A DNA stretch of 64,000 nucleotides from JABSSA01 sp039984715 (GCA_039984715.1 JBDWUA010000016.1:372001-436000), one strand, 5' to 3'; positions 7,687 to 16,983 are shown, counted from the stretch's first letter. Translations and numbers: made by a program. Notes: generated by a model from the sequence alone, not told the origin.

Positions 7687-8433
7687 TTAGCGCACAGCCT
7701 CAATCGGACCTTCCGCGCGGCCATGGATGAATTGATCGACATACGGATCATTGGATTCGTCCATGTCGGCCACCGGGCCGGTCCAGCGAATTTTTCCACC
7801 GTGTAGCATGGCGATATTGTCGGCAATCGCGCGCACTGAGGTCATGTCATGGGTGATTGTCATGGCGGTTGCGCCCATTTCGGTCACGATCTCGCGGATC
7901 AGATCGTTGATGACGCCAGCCATGATTGGATCAAGGCCGGTTGTGGGCTCATCAAAGAAAATGATTTCGGGATCGGCGGCGATAGCGCGTGCCAAGCCGA
8001 CGCGTTTTTGCATACCGCCTGATAATTCCCCGGGCAGGCGGTCGGCTACATCTGCTGTCAGCCCGACGCGCCGCAATTTGTCGATGGCGATTTCCTTGGC
8101 GTCCGCCTTTGAGCGTTTCAAAGATCTGCGCAGCAGGCGAAAGGCGACGTTTTGCCAAACCGGCAGGCTGTCAAACAGAGCCGCACCTTGAAACAGCATT
8201 CCAAACCGCGCGAGAAAGGCATCGCGATCACCGCTGTCAACATTCAGACCATCGACCGTAATGTTGCCGCTGTCAGGTGGAAGCAGGCCAAGAATTGCTT
8301 TTAACATGACGGATTTACCGGTGCCTGATCCACCGATTATGACCATTGATGTGCCTTTTTCGATATTCAGGTCAACACCGCGCAACACGTGGTTTTCGCC
8401 AAAGGATTTGCTGACTTGGGAAAGCGTGATCAT
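7687..8433 (-). CDS. mlaF: ABC transporter ATP-binding protein, MlaF type
   Basis: MlaF is the ATPase of an inner-membrane MCE-type transporter that moves phospholipids between the membranes. The 248-residue protein has Walker A GGSGTGKSVML (about residue 36), the signature LSGGMQKRVGLARA (about 138) and Walker B IIFFDEPTTGLDP. The GGMQKRV form of the signature is characteristic of the MCE/toluene-tolerance group. It overlaps the 3' end of mlaE by four bases. The MCE protein (MlaD) and the periplasmic carrier are not in this window. Confidence 0.92.
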   Translation of the reverse strand: MITLSQVSKSFGENHVLRGVDLNIEKGTSMVIIGGSGTGKSVMLKAILGLLPPDSGNITVDGLNVDSGDRDAFLARFGMLFQGAALFDSLPVWQNVAFRLLRRSLKRSKADAKEIAIDKLRRVGLTADVADRLPGELSGGMQKRVGLARAIAADPEIIFFDEPTTGLDPIMAGVINDLIREIVTEMGATAMTITHDMTSVRAIADNIAMLHGGKIRWTGPVADMDESNDPYVDQFIHGRAEGPIEAVR

Positions 8434-9203
8434 AGCGAAAAGAATACTCCGGTCAGAACGAAGTTTGCGGCAAGGATCAACACGGCGGCAGCCTCAACCG
8501 ACCCTTTTGTGGCGGCACCCACACCCTGTGCGCCACGTCCTGATTGCATCCCAAAATAGCAGCCCATCAAGGCAGCGATAAAGCCAAAAACAGCACCCTT
8601 AGCCAAAGACGAGCTGATGTCGCGCAACTCAAGGAAGTCCACTGTGTTTTGAATATAAGTGGCTGCATTAAACCCAAGCGTTCCTGTCGCAACGGCGTAA
8701 CCACCAAAAATGCCAATGACATCGCCAACGCCGACAAGAAGGGGAACCACAAAAGTTGCGGCCAGAACCCGTGGCACCGTCAGGTATTTCATCGGATGGG
8801 TTGATAATGTCACCAACGCATCGATTTGTTCCGTGACCTTCATCGTGGCAATCTCTGCGGCGATTGAAGAGGTGACGCGGGCCGCGATCATAAGGCCAAC
8901 CAGCACAGGCCCTAGTTCGCGCACCATGCCAATGGCGACAATTTGGGGAACGACGGCTTCGGCGTTAAAGCGTGCACCGCCTGCGTAAATCTGTAGAGCG
9001 AGGGCCCCGCCGGTAAAGATGGCTGTGAGCCCGACAACTGGAAGTGAGAGCCAGCCAATGTTGAACAGGGCGACAAGCCATTCGCGTGTGTAAAACGGCG
9101 GACGGACCAGATGTGTCAGGGTGCCCCAGGCAAAAATGGCAATGCGTCCGATGCGGGCCAAAATACCAAGAGTGGCCCGACCAATATGCGCCAGGAAGTT
9201 CAT
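8430..9203 (-). CDS. mlaE: MlaE-type permease of an ABC lipid transporter
   Basis: This 257-residue permease belongs to the MlaE/YrbE family and partners MlaF. It has about five hydrophobic segments and the family signatures VREFGPVL-like VRELGPVLVGLMIAARV, IAAEIATMKVTEQIDAL and PRVLAATFVVPLL in the correct order. The last segment ends at the C-terminus (FVLTGVFFSL). The start overlaps the end of alr by four bases and its end overlaps mlaF by four, so alr-mlaE-mlaF form one coupled operon on the minus strand. Confidence 0.93.
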   Translation of the reverse strand: MNFLAHIGRATLGILARIGRIAIFAWGTLTHLVRPPFYTREWLVALFNIGWLSLPVVGLTAIFTGGALALQIYAGGARFNAEAVVPQIVAIGMVRELGPVLVGLMIAARVTSSIAAEIATMKVTEQIDALVTLSTHPMKYLTVPRVLAATFVVPLLVGVGDVIGIFGGYAVATGTLGFNAATYIQNTVDFLELRDISSSLAKGAVFGFIAALMGCYFGMQSGRGAQGVGAATKGSVEAAAVLILAANFVLTGVFFSL

Positions 9204-10234
9204 TCAGAGTAAATCCGATTATAACGTGCGCCAAGGGACGTCAGGATTTCATATCCAATGGTTCCGGCAAAATCTGCGACCGTGTCTACGGATTGATGTG
9301 CGCCCAGCAATTGCAGGCTGTCAGGGTCTTCGCCCAAATCTGTCACGTCAACGCTGATCAGGTCCATCGAAACGCGTCCCAAAACGGGGCAGGGTCGGTG
9401 TCCTGCATGCAGATGCGCTTGGGGTCCCATCGCGCGGATCAATCCATCGGCATATCCTGCGGAAATTGTTGCGGCGCGTGTTGGGCGTTGTGCGACCCAT
9501 TTATTGCCGTAGCCAACGGTTTCCCCTTTGGCCACGTCGCGCACCTGAATGACAGGGATGTCCAGTGTTACAACCGGATGGGCGTCAACGTTGGGCAGAC
9601 CACCATAGAGCCCTACACCGGGGCGGGTCATATCAAAGTGGTAGTGTTCCCCCAACAAAACGCCACCGGTCGCCGCCAATGATCGCGGAATTTCAAGCCC
9701 GTCTGTCATGGCGCGAAATGTTTCAAGCTGAAAGGCATTCATTGGATGGGTGGGTTCATCGGCGCAAGCCAAATGGGACATGATCAAGGTCGGGCGTTGC
9801 GCCACTGCGATGGTTCGGATTGCTTCCCATTCTGTAGGTTCCATACCCAAACGATTCATGCCGCTGTCCAGCTGAATGCCAAAAGGATGACCGGGTAAGG
9901 CTTCGACGTGGCGCAGCATTTGATCCACGGAATTGAGGATCGGCGTCAGACGCGCATCGCGGCACAAAGCCGTATCCCCCAACATGTGACCCGAGAATAT
10001 GTTAATGACGGGTCCATGGCCCAAAGTGGCCCGCAAACGGGCCCCTTCTTCGGCGGTCGCAACAAAAAATGTCCGCGCCCCGGCACGGGCCAAAGCGCGC
10101 GCAACAGACGGCGCGCCAAGGCCATAAGCATTTGCCTTCACCACTGCGGCTGTTTCGCAATTGGATTTGGCATCCAAATTGCGCCAGTTTCGCGCGATGG
10201 CCTGAAGGTCTATGGTCAAAGTTGCAGTACCCAT
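9200..10234 (-). CDS. alr: Alanine racemase
   Basis: This pyridoxal-phosphate enzyme interconverts L- and D-alanine for peptidoglycan. In the 344-residue protein the PLP lysine is in AVVKANAYGLG (Lys33), and the second catalytic residue, a tyrosine, is in SAGYADGLIR. The C-terminal beta domain has GRVSMDLISVDVTD as usual. It is somewhat short but complete. The gene is coupled to mlaE by a four-base overlap; the upstream neighbour on the other strand is the desaturase-family gene. Confidence 0.96.
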   Translation of the reverse strand: MGTATLTIDLQAIARNWRNLDAKSNCETAAVVKANAYGLGAPSVARALARAGARTFFVATAEEGARLRATLGHGPVINIFSGHMLGDTALCRDARLTPILNSVDQMLRHVEALPGHPFGIQLDSGMNRLGMEPTEWEAIRTIAVAQRPTLIMSHLACADEPTHPMNAFQLETFRAMTDGLEIPRSLAATGGVLLGEHYHFDMTRPGVGLYGGLPNVDAHPVVTLDIPVIQVRDVAKGETVGYGNKWVAQRPTRAATISAGYADGLIRAMGPQAHLHAGHRPCPVLGRVSMDLISVDVTDLGEDPDSLQLLGAHQSVDTVADFAGTIGYEILTSLGARYNRIYSE

Positions 10235-10388
10235 AAGGGGTTCATGACAGGATGCGTGCGCGCGTCAAGAGGGGGCTTGCTTGGGTCGGGAATTCCTTGC
10301 TTGTGCCGTTGATTAGGTCTGTGTTTGTGTACGCGCTTGTGAAAGTGAACCAATGACAGCAAAATACCTGCGCAAAGGAGTGATTGTT

Positions 10389-11522
10389 GTGGGATTGATC
10401 TCAAAATTGGTGGCGGAATTCGAACGGCCACGCGAAAAGCGCCCTTTGGGTAGCGGATGGTTGTCCGGCACATTGTCGATTTTGGCTGGATTGGCCGGAC
10501 TGGCGTTGGTCATCGTGCGCTATTTCCCGGAAACATTCACAATGCCAGAACTGGCTGTGGTCCACGAAAGCGGTGCGGTCACGACGGCACTGCGATTGGT
10601 TTTGTTGTTGGGATACGTCCTGTCAATTTTAAGCGTGATCTTGTGTCGGCGCAAATTGTTGGGATGGACAGGATTGGCCATCGTCGTCACGGCGTCCCTT
10701 TTGGGAACCGGCGCAGTAGGGGATATTGGTGAATCACGGCAGTCGCTTTACTTTGGGCTCGATTATTTTGTCATCAACGTCCTTGTCGTTGGGTTTCTAT
10801 TCGTGCCGCTTGAACGTGTGTTCCCGGCCCGTGGGGCGCAAACGGTCTTTCGTCCCGAATGGCAAGAGGACATGTTTTATTACCTGATCAGTTCAATGTT
10901 GGTCCAAGTTCTGGGGTTTCTTACGCTCGCGCCCACGAACGTCGTCAACGGACTTTTTGACCTTACTGGGACGCGGGAAGTGATCTCGACCATTCCGTTT
11001 TGGTTGCAGGTTGTGATCATTATGGCCGCGACAGATTTCGTGCAATATTGGGTGCATCGTGCGTTTCATACATTTCCGGTTCTGTGGCGGTTTCATTCGA
11101 TTCACCATTCGACCAAGCAGATGGACTGGTTGGCGGGCGCGCGCATGCACATCATTGAAATCGCAATCTTACGTGGCCTGACGGCGGTGCCTATGTTCTC
11201 GTTGGGATTCCAACCTGAGGCGATCCAAGGGTATTTGTTGATTGTTTATTTCTATTCGTCCTTCATCCACGCGAATGTTGGATTGCATTTTGGATTTGTT
11301 GAACGGTTTTTCGTGACGCCGCGATTCCACCATTGGCATCATGGCAGTGACCGTGAGGCAATTGACATCAACTATGCATCACATTTCCCGATCTATGACT
11401 GGTTGTTTGGCACACATCATTTGCCGACAAAGGAATGGCCAGAGCATTACGGCGTGGTTGGTGACAATGTGCCAAAAGGATATTGGCGCCAGCTAGTGCA
11501 CCCCTTCAAGCGTGAAAAATAA
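10389..11522 (+). CDS. Sterol desaturase / fatty acid hydroxylase family protein
   Basis: Membrane-bound di-iron oxygenase superfamily. The His clusters are in the expected order: HRAFH, then HSIHH, then FHHWHHGSD and a final THHLP. About five hydrophobic segments precede and surround them. The substrate is not known; bacterial members act on sterols, carotenoids or acyl chains. The frame is open from an ATG at 10353, but AAAGGAG sits eight bases before the GTG at 10389, which is taken as the start (377 residues). It is a single plus-strand gene between alr and the convergent DUF1194 gene, ended by the terminator at 11591. Confidence 0.88.
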   Translation: MGLISKLVAEFERPREKRPLGSGWLSGTLSILAGLAGLALVIVRYFPETFTMPELAVVHESGAVTTALRLVLLLGYVLSILSVILCRRKLLGWTGLAIVVTASLLGTGAVGDIGESRQSLYFGLDYFVINVLVVGFLFVPLERVFPARGAQTVFRPEWQEDMFYYLISSMLVQVLGFLTLAPTNVVNGLFDLTGTREVISTIPFWLQVVIIMAATDFVQYWVHRAFHTFPVLWRFHSIHHSTKQMDWLAGARMHIIEIAILRGLTAVPMFSLGFQPEAIQGYLLIVYFYSSFIHANVGLHFGFVERFFVTPRFHHWHHGSDREAIDINYASHFPIYDWLFGTHHLPTKEWPEHYGVVGDNVPKGYWRQLVHPFKREK

Positions 11523-11590
11523 GTGCCAAACTTGACCCAAACGGCGCGCGCGATGCGCGCATATGATGTTTTGCGTTTGCCACGCAGGCC

Positions 11591-11610
11591 AAAAGGGGCA
11601 AGCCCCTTTT
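11591..11610. terminator. Bidirectional intrinsic terminator
   Basis: AAAAGGGG, a 4-base CAAG loop and CCCCTTTT form a perfect stem with A and T runs built into it, placed between two convergent genes. A second GC-only hairpin (GCGCGC-GAT-GCGCGC) lies just before it at 11546-11560. Confidence 0.75.
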
Positions 11611-11634
11611 GAAACCCCACCTCTGGAAATTGGG

Positions 11635-12426
11635 TTAGGGTAGGGTCATTAGATCCATGTTGCGCCGCCAGATGTCTTCTCCGATGCGGCAATTGTAGGA
11701 GGATTGCGATTGAACCTGCCAGACCGGCAGTGGCGCTTGCGCAATTTCCATAACAAGTTTGCGACGTACAGCATCGGCAAAAGTGTCCCAATCGTTGACG
11801 GGTATAACAAACGCGCCGGGGCCACCGATGACGCAGGAGCGGTAATAGACGTCCAAATCCGGAATACCCCAACGCGCATAAGGACCGTTTGGGGTGTGGG
11901 TCATCAGGGGTAAGCCATTTATCGTGATGCCTTGAGCAACGATAGCGTCTCTTGCTGTTGAAACGGTTCCGCCGGAATTGTTTGGACCATCCCCCGAAAT
12001 ATCAATGACACGTCGCAGGCCATCAAATTCATTCTGGTTGATCAGATGTGCCGCGTAATCGAGAGCGGATGAAATTGATGTTCTGCGCAAGCCTTCATCA
12101 AAATGCACCGTTACTCTGTCGGACACACGGTCTGCATCTTCTCTGGTTTCGATCAGTGTCCATGGAACGACAACGCGTTGCGTCCCGGAGCCGGCCCATT
12201 CGACATAAGTGATCGCAATCCGTTGCAGCAATCCGCGTTGAATGGCGGCCCAAACCGCATCACTGCGCAGGGCTTCGGCATAGCCGCGTCTTTGGATTTC
12301 CAGTTCCCAAGGTTCCATTGAGCGTGAAACATCGACGGCAAGAACCAGTTCGACATCAACTTCGGCCCGTTGTGCAGCGCCAAGAATTGGCCACCACACA
12401 AGTATGAGAGCGAGAATAACACGCAT
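11635..12426 (-). CDS. Secreted DUF1194 (von Willebrand factor A-like) protein
   Basis: The preferred start at 12426 gives 263 residues with a clear signal peptide (hydrophobic core ILALILVWWPILGAA). The mature part opens with VELVLAVDVSRSM, a MIDAS-type metal-binding DxSxS motif, and contains VIDISGDGPNNSGG, as in DUF1194 proteins, which are VWA-like and periplasmic or surface-exposed. Three cysteines in the second half may form disulfides. The role is unknown. It follows dnaB by 69 bases on the same strand. Confidence 0.85.
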   Translation of the reverse strand: MRVILALILVWWPILGAAQRAEVDVELVLAVDVSRSMEPWELEIQRRGYAEALRSDAVWAAIQRGLLQRIAITYVEWAGSGTQRVVVPWTLIETREDADRVSDRVTVHFDEGLRRTSISSALDYAAHLINQNEFDGLRRVIDISGDGPNNSGGTVSTARDAIVAQGITINGLPLMTHTPNGPYARWGIPDLDVYYRSCVIGGPGAFVIPVNDWDTFADAVRRKLVMEIAQAPLPVWQVQSQSSYNCRIGEDIWRRNMDLMTLP

Positions 12427-12495
12427 ACCACAAATGGTTTCAGACGAGGCACGCGTCTGTAAAGTCACAAATGCGCGCGGTTACCGGAATTGAGG

Positions 12496-13992
12496 TCAAA
12501 ACCCGGTGTCGTTGCTGCCACCGTTTTGCTGCCAAGGCTGCACAAGGTTTCCAAAGCGCGTGAAACGACCTTCAAAGCTGAGGTCTACGGTTCCAATCGG
12601 GCCATGGCGCTGCTTGCCGATGATAACTTCGGCGCGTCCATGCAAGCGTTCCATTTCATCTTGCCATGAGGCCATGGCATCAAGATCGTGATCCCCAGGT
12701 TTTTCACGCTCTTTGTAATATTCTTCTCGGAACACAAACATGACGACGTCAGCATCTTGCTCGATTGAGCCTGATTCACGAAGATCCGACAGTTGAGGGC
12801 GTTTGTCTTCGCGGTTTTCCACCTGACGAGACAGCTGGGACAAGGCGATGACAGGGATGTTCAATTCTTTGGCGATGGCTTTCAGGCCCATGGAAATTTC
12901 ACCGATTTCCTGAACCCGGTTTTCGGCCACGCCGCGCACCAGCTGCAAATAGTCGACGATCAACACATCAAGCCCGTGTGAACGTTTGAGACGGCGCGCA
13001 CGGGCGGCCAATTGCGCAATTGGGATAGCAGGGGTGTCATCGATATAGAGTGGACAGGCCTCAAGCGCTTTGGCCGCGTCGACAAACCGTCGAAATTCGG
13101 TTTCGGTCATGTCACCGCGGCGGATGTTTTCAGATGGAATTTCAGCTGCTTCGGACAGAATCCGTGCCGCCAATTGTTCCGCGCTCATTTCCAGTGAGTA
13201 AAATCCAACCACGCCGCCTTCGATTGCGCCTTCTGATCCGTCCGGTTTGACACCCTTTTTGAAGGCTTTCGCAATGTTGAACGCGATATTGGTCGCAAGC
13301 GAGGTTTTACCCATTGAGGGACGACCCGCGAGGATCAACAAATCCGACGGATGCAATCCGCCAAGCTTCTTGTCCATATCCGTCAGACCTGTGGAAATGC
13401 CTGCAAGGCCGCCTTCGCGTTGATAGGCGGCATTTGCGACATTGACCGCGTCGGTGACAGCCTTAAGAAAGCTTTGAAAGCCGCCTTCAGTCGTGCCTTG
13501 TTCGGCCAGTTTGTACAGCGCTTGTTCGGCCTCGACGATCTGTTCTTTGGGTTCAGAGCTGACATCGACTTTGGAGGCCTTGGCTGAAATATCTCGGCCC
13601 AGATTGATAAGGTCACGGCGAACCGCCAGATCGTAAATCATTTGCGCGTAATCGCGCACGGCAAAGGCGGACACGGCGGCCCCTGCCAAGCGGGCCAAAT
13701 ACGCCGGACCGCCCAGTTCTTTTAGCCCTTCGTCGTCTTCCATGAACGCCTTCAGCGTGACAGGGCTGGCCAGATTGTTTTTTGCGATCCGCGCAGACGC
13801 GATATCAAATATGCGCGCATGGACCGGGTCGTAAAAATGTTTAGGGCCGATGATTGCAGCCACGCGGTCATAGATATCATTGTTGGTCAGAATCGCGCCA
13901 AGCAGCTGTTGTTCGGCTTCGATCGAATGCGGCATCGTTTCAGCGTCTTGGATTGCCGCGCCAGTCGGATTAATGGCTGCTATTTCGTTCAC
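12496..13992 (-). CDS. dnaB: Replicative DNA helicase
   Basis: DnaB is the hexameric 5'-3' helicase of the replication fork. The 498 residues comprise an N-terminal helical domain (PHSIEAEQQLLGAIL) and a RecA-like domain with Walker A GRPSMGKTSLA, Walker B LIVDYLQL and QLSRQVE with the arginine finger region. The C-terminus (GTVDLSFEGRFTRF) is typical. No intein is inserted. The upstream region contains a cluster of DnaA-box-like sequences. Confidence 0.98.
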   Translation of the reverse strand: MNEIAAINPTGAAIQDAETMPHSIEAEQQLLGAILTNNDIYDRVAAIIGPKHFYDPVHARIFDIASARIAKNNLASPVTLKAFMEDDEGLKELGGPAYLARLAGAAVSAFAVRDYAQMIYDLAVRRDLINLGRDISAKASKVDVSSEPKEQIVEAEQALYKLAEQGTTEGGFQSFLKAVTDAVNVANAAYQREGGLAGISTGLTDMDKKLGGLHPSDLLILAGRPSMGKTSLATNIAFNIAKAFKKGVKPDGSEGAIEGGVVGFYSLEMSAEQLAARILSEAAEIPSENIRRGDMTETEFRRFVDAAKALEACPLYIDDTPAIPIAQLAARARRLKRSHGLDVLIVDYLQLVRGVAENRVQEIGEISMGLKAIAKELNIPVIALSQLSRQVENREDKRPQLSDLRESGSIEQDADVVMFVFREEYYKEREKPGDHDLDAMASWQDEMERLHGRAEVIIGKQRHGPIGTVDLSFEGRFTRFGNLVQPWQQNGGSNDTGF

Positions 13993-14065
13993 TGCTCACC
14001 CCTGAAATCTGCCCAATGGAGGGCTCGTGACACATCTGCGCGTATCTGCAAGTATTGAACATCTT

Positions 14066-14231
14066 TGTGGATGACGTTGAGGATAAGCCTGTAAACCCCA
14101 AAGTTGAAATCCAGATTATGCGTATAGTGAGGTTAACCTTACCATATGTTGTTCGTCATGTGTTAAAGAATCGTTATTATGCACAGGATGTCCACGGACG
14201 ACTGTCCACAGATTCGGTCAAGCCATCCACA
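14066..14231. promoter_or_regulatory. Cluster of DnaA-box-like 9-mers upstream of dnaB
   Basis: TTATGCACA at 14177-14185 fits the DnaA consensus TTATNCACA exactly. Near matches sharing the TCCACA core are CTGTCCACA (14202-14210), CCATCCACA (14223-14231), ATGTCCACG (14188-14196) and, on the minus strand, TCATCCACA (14066-14074). They occur within 166 bases in the gap between the dnaB start and the pyrE end. This suggests DnaA-linked control of dnaB; a replication origin is possible but not supported by other features. Confidence 0.45.
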
Positions 14232-14254
14232 GACATTTCAAATTGTTAAACCAG

Positions 14255-14270
14255 AGCGGGAATTCCCGCT
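14255..14270 (-). terminator. Palindrome overlapping the pyrE stop codon
   Basis: AGCGGGAATTCCCGCT is a perfect 16-base palindrome beginning in the TAG stop of pyrE. Downstream on the minus strand the sequence is only moderately T-rich (CTGGTTTAAC), so this is at best a weak intrinsic terminator. Confidence 0.4.
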
Positions 14271-14946
14271 ATTTTGAACGAGCGTCTTGCCACTTGCGCG
14301 GATCATTCAGGAAAGATTCGACCTCGTTCAGGGTCTCGGCATCGAATGCGCCAGAGGTTTTCGCCTCTGCCAATACATCCCACCACGTGCACAAATGATG
14401 CAAAGCGATTCCATGATCGCCCAGAGTTTTTTCGGTGTCCGGAAAAATATCGTAATAGAAAATAACGGCCGTATGCGCGCAAGTCGCACCAGTTTCGCGA
14501 ATGGCATCCACAAAGGAGAGTTTCGAACCGCCATCCGTTGTCAGATCTTCTACCAAAAGAACCCGTTCCCCTTCGGACATGGCACCTTCGATCCGGGCGT
14601 TGCGTCCGTATCCTTTGGGCTTTTTACGCACATAGGTCATCGGGAGGGCCATGCGTTCAGCGACCAGTGCCGCAAAGGGAATCCCGGCGGTTTCGCCACC
14701 GGCAATATTGTCGAATGCCTCAAAGCCTGCATTGCGCATGACTGTTACCGTTAGAAAATCCATCAATGTACTGCGAATGCGCGGAAACGAGATCAATTTG
14801 CGGCAATCGATATATGTAGGAGACAAGAGACCCGACGCCAAGGTGAACGGGTCTTTCGAATTCAGGTGAACCGCTTCGATTTCAAGCAACATACGTGCGG
14901 AAAGGCGGGCAATTTCACGTGCGTCCGGATAGCTGGAAGGAATCAA
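14269..14946 (-). CDS. pyrE: Orotate phosphoribosyltransferase
   Basis: PyrE transfers ribose phosphate from PRPP to orotate in pyrimidine synthesis. The 225-residue protein has FTLASGLLSPTYIDCRKLI near the start, the flexible-loop region YVRKKPKGYG, and the PRPP-binding motif VLLVEDLTTDGGSK. It follows pyrC by 45 bases on the same strand, so two pathway enzymes are made from one transcript. Confidence 0.97.
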   Translation of the reverse strand: MIPSSYPDAREIARLSARMLLEIEAVHLNSKDPFTLASGLLSPTYIDCRKLISFPRIRSTLMDFLTVTVMRNAGFEAFDNIAGGETAGIPFAALVAERMALPMTYVRKKPKGYGRNARIEGAMSEGERVLLVEDLTTDGGSKLSFVDAIRETGATCAHTAVIFYYDIFPDTEKTLGDHGIALHHLCTWWDVLAEAKTSGAFDAETLNEVESFLNDPRKWQDARSK

Positions 14947-14991
14947 CGCAAAGCTCCTTAGTTCAAATTTTCAATTTGGGTTCGTCTCTAA

Positions 14992-16029
14992 TCACGAAAC
15001 GTGCCAATGAACAGGGCGACCGGGATCGAAAACTGTGACCGAGTTGCCGCCCTGTACAGGAATCGGGGCGGGTATTTCGATTGGGTCGCCTTTGGTCAAT
15101 GTCATGCGGTCTGTGTTGGCGGGTAGGTCGTAAAAGGTCGGGCCATTCAGTGACGTGAAGGCTTCGAGTTTCTCAAGCGCATTCGCGTCCTCGAAAACCT
15201 GTGCAAGGCATGACATCGCAACCGGAGCAGTAAAACAGCCTGCACATCCACAGGCGTTTTCTTTGGTATGTGTCGCGTGCGGGGCGCTGTCCGTGCCGAG
15301 GAAAAAGCGGGACAATCCAGATGTTGCAGCCGCAACCAACGCCTCGCGGTGCACACCTCGTTTTAGGATTGGCAAACAATAGTAATGGGGACGTATCCCG
15401 CCGACCAACATATCGTTCCGGTCCAGCATCAGATGTTGCACGGTTATGGTCGCGCCAAGGGTGTCGTCCTGTTCCGATGCGTATTCGACGGCGTCTTTTG
15501 TCGTGATGTGCTCCATAACAACACGCAGGCCCGGCGTCGCCTTTCGAATAGGGTCCAATACACGGTCGATGAACACCGCCTCGCGGTCAAAGATGTCGAT
15601 ATCTGCATCGACGACTTCACCATGCACACATAAGGGCAAGCCGATGTCGGCCATGCGGTCCAACACCGGACGAACCTTGCCAAAGTCGGCAACACCGGAC
15701 GAGGAGTTGGTCGTGGCACCCGCGGGATAAAGCTTTACAGATGTGATCAGCCCGGATTCGTATGCGTTTGCCACGTCATCTGGATCAGATTCTTCGGTAA
15801 GATAGAGCGTCATCAATGGCTGAAACGTCGTGCCATCAGGACGCGCAGCCAAAATGCGGTTTTTGTATGCAGTCGCCTGTGCGCCTGTCACAACAGGTGG
15901 CACAAGATTGGGCATAATGATTGCGCGTTCAAAATGGCGCGTGCTTTCAGGCAAGACAGCTTGCATCATTACGTCATCGCGTAGGTGCAAGTGCCAATCG
16001 TCGGGGCGGCGAATGTTTAAAGAGGTCAT
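14992..16029 (-). CDS. pyrC: Dihydroorotase, class II
   Basis: PyrC closes carbamoyl-aspartate to dihydroorotate. The 345-residue, E. coli-like (class II) enzyme starts with metal ligands DWHLHLRDD, carries the carboxylated lysine in SVKLYPAG, HGEVVD and a later FLGTDSAPH containing the catalytic Asp. It lies 9 bases after the unknown-function gene at 16039 and is followed by pyrE. Confidence 0.97.
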   Translation of the reverse strand: MTSLNIRRPDDWHLHLRDDVMMQAVLPESTRHFERAIIMPNLVPPVVTGAQATAYKNRILAARPDGTTFQPLMTLYLTEESDPDDVANAYESGLITSVKLYPAGATTNSSSGVADFGKVRPVLDRMADIGLPLCVHGEVVDADIDIFDREAVFIDRVLDPIRKATPGLRVVMEHITTKDAVEYASEQDDTLGATITVQHLMLDRNDMLVGGIRPHYYCLPILKRGVHREALVAAATSGLSRFFLGTDSAPHATHTKENACGCAGCFTAPVAMSCLAQVFEDANALEKLEAFTSLNGPTFYDLPANTDRMTLTKGDPIEIPAPIPVQGGNSVTVFDPGRPVHWHVS

Positions 16030-16038
16030 GGGCCTCCT

Positions 16039-16983
16039 CTAATGGGCCTCGTCGTCCTTGCCAAGTTTTGCATTCAATTCAGCAAGCCGTCGCTGAAATC
16101 GGGGCGCTTTCATCTTTTGGGTCACGTGGCGCGCTAGGCGCAAGGCCAAGCCATCACGCCCATCTGTATCCAAGGCAGTGAGCAGGCGACGCAAATAGGG
16201 CGGATGTTCACGTCGAGCGCGATAAAGTTTGGCGAAACTGCCGATCGACAGTTTCCCAGATTCGGCCTGAATCAAAATACGGTTTAGGATTTTCATCTCC
16301 ATCAGATCGGACTGAACCGTATTGCCCAAATGTCGGAGCCGCAGACCGCGAACATGGGGTTTATGAAACAGTGCGGCGTGCATCGCGTCCAATTTTTCAT
16401 TTGGATCATACAGAACAAATACGCGTTCAGCGGCGTCGATCATTTCTGGTGCAAACCCATAACGCGATGTGAAATCCAAGCGTCGGTTTTCGGAAAAGCG
16501 ATCATCCCATTCTGTGACGCGTGGGTCGAGTGTGGCTTGGGGTTGCACCACAACAACTGTGCTGCCGGGGGCGGCCACTGAATACGTCGCGGCGGCGTAT
16601 CCACAGGGACCGGCGCCATAGAAAATAATTTGTTCGAATTCGTCAAAAAACCCTTCGTCAATTAACTCGTCAATATAGCTCCATACAACCTGGTCGCGAA
16701 ACCACGTGTCGCCATCGGACGCGATGCAGAGATTCGACCACCCCAATGACTTGGTTAATTCCCAACCCAGCGGTTGAGCAGCTTCGGTAAGTGCACGTAT
16801 GCCTTGCACAGTTTCGAACGTAACAAGAAGGGTTTCATCGCCCTCTAGATACGCGGAAACGTGATTGTCATTTAAGGTGCGAAATGTCCCATAATCCCCT
16901 GTAATTTCAGAGAATTTGGACATCCATTCAGTTTGGTTAAGCCCAGCCAAAGGCTGTTCCGAAGTACTCGTAACATTCTGCAT
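16039..16983 (-). CDS. Conserved protein of unknown function (often labelled phosphoadenosine phosphosulfate reductase in this group)
   Basis: The frame is open from 17028; the ATG at 16983 is a guess, with a weak GGA upstream, and gives 314 residues. The centre reads IIFYGAGPCGYAAATYSVAAPGS, a nucleophile-elbow-like turn with Cys in place of Ser, followed by VVVVQPQATLDPRVTEWDDRF and FVLYDPNEKLDAMHAALF. As I recall, relatives in Rhodobacterales are labelled PAPS reductase, but I see none of that enzyme's signatures (such as the C-terminal ECGxH). The fold may be alpha/beta-hydrolase-like. The gene sits between the glycosyltransferase/sulfotransferase operon (102 bases away with this start) and pyrC (9 bases), so it is probably read with both. 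Confidence 0.7.
   Translation of the reverse strand: MQNVTSTSEQPLAGLNQTEWMSKFSEITGDYGTFRTLNDNHVSAYLEGDETLLVTFETVQGIRALTEAAQPLGWELTKSLGWSNLCIASDGDTWFRDQVVWSYIDELIDEGFFDEFEQIIFYGAGPCGYAAATYSVAAPGSTVVVVQPQATLDPRVTEWDDRFSENRRLDFTSRYGFAPEMIDAAERVFVLYDPNEKLDAMHAALFHKPHVRGLRLRHLGNTVQSDLMEMKILNRILIQAESGKLSIGSFAKLYRARREHPPYLRRLLTALDTDGRDGLALRLARHVTQKMKAPRFQRRLAELNAKLGKDDEAH

Noticed and set aside
13993..14268. Replication origin between dnaB and pyrE
   Set aside because: DnaA-like boxes are present, but no dnaA, hemE, parAB or gidA is nearby and only one box is an exact match; kept as a regulatory cluster.
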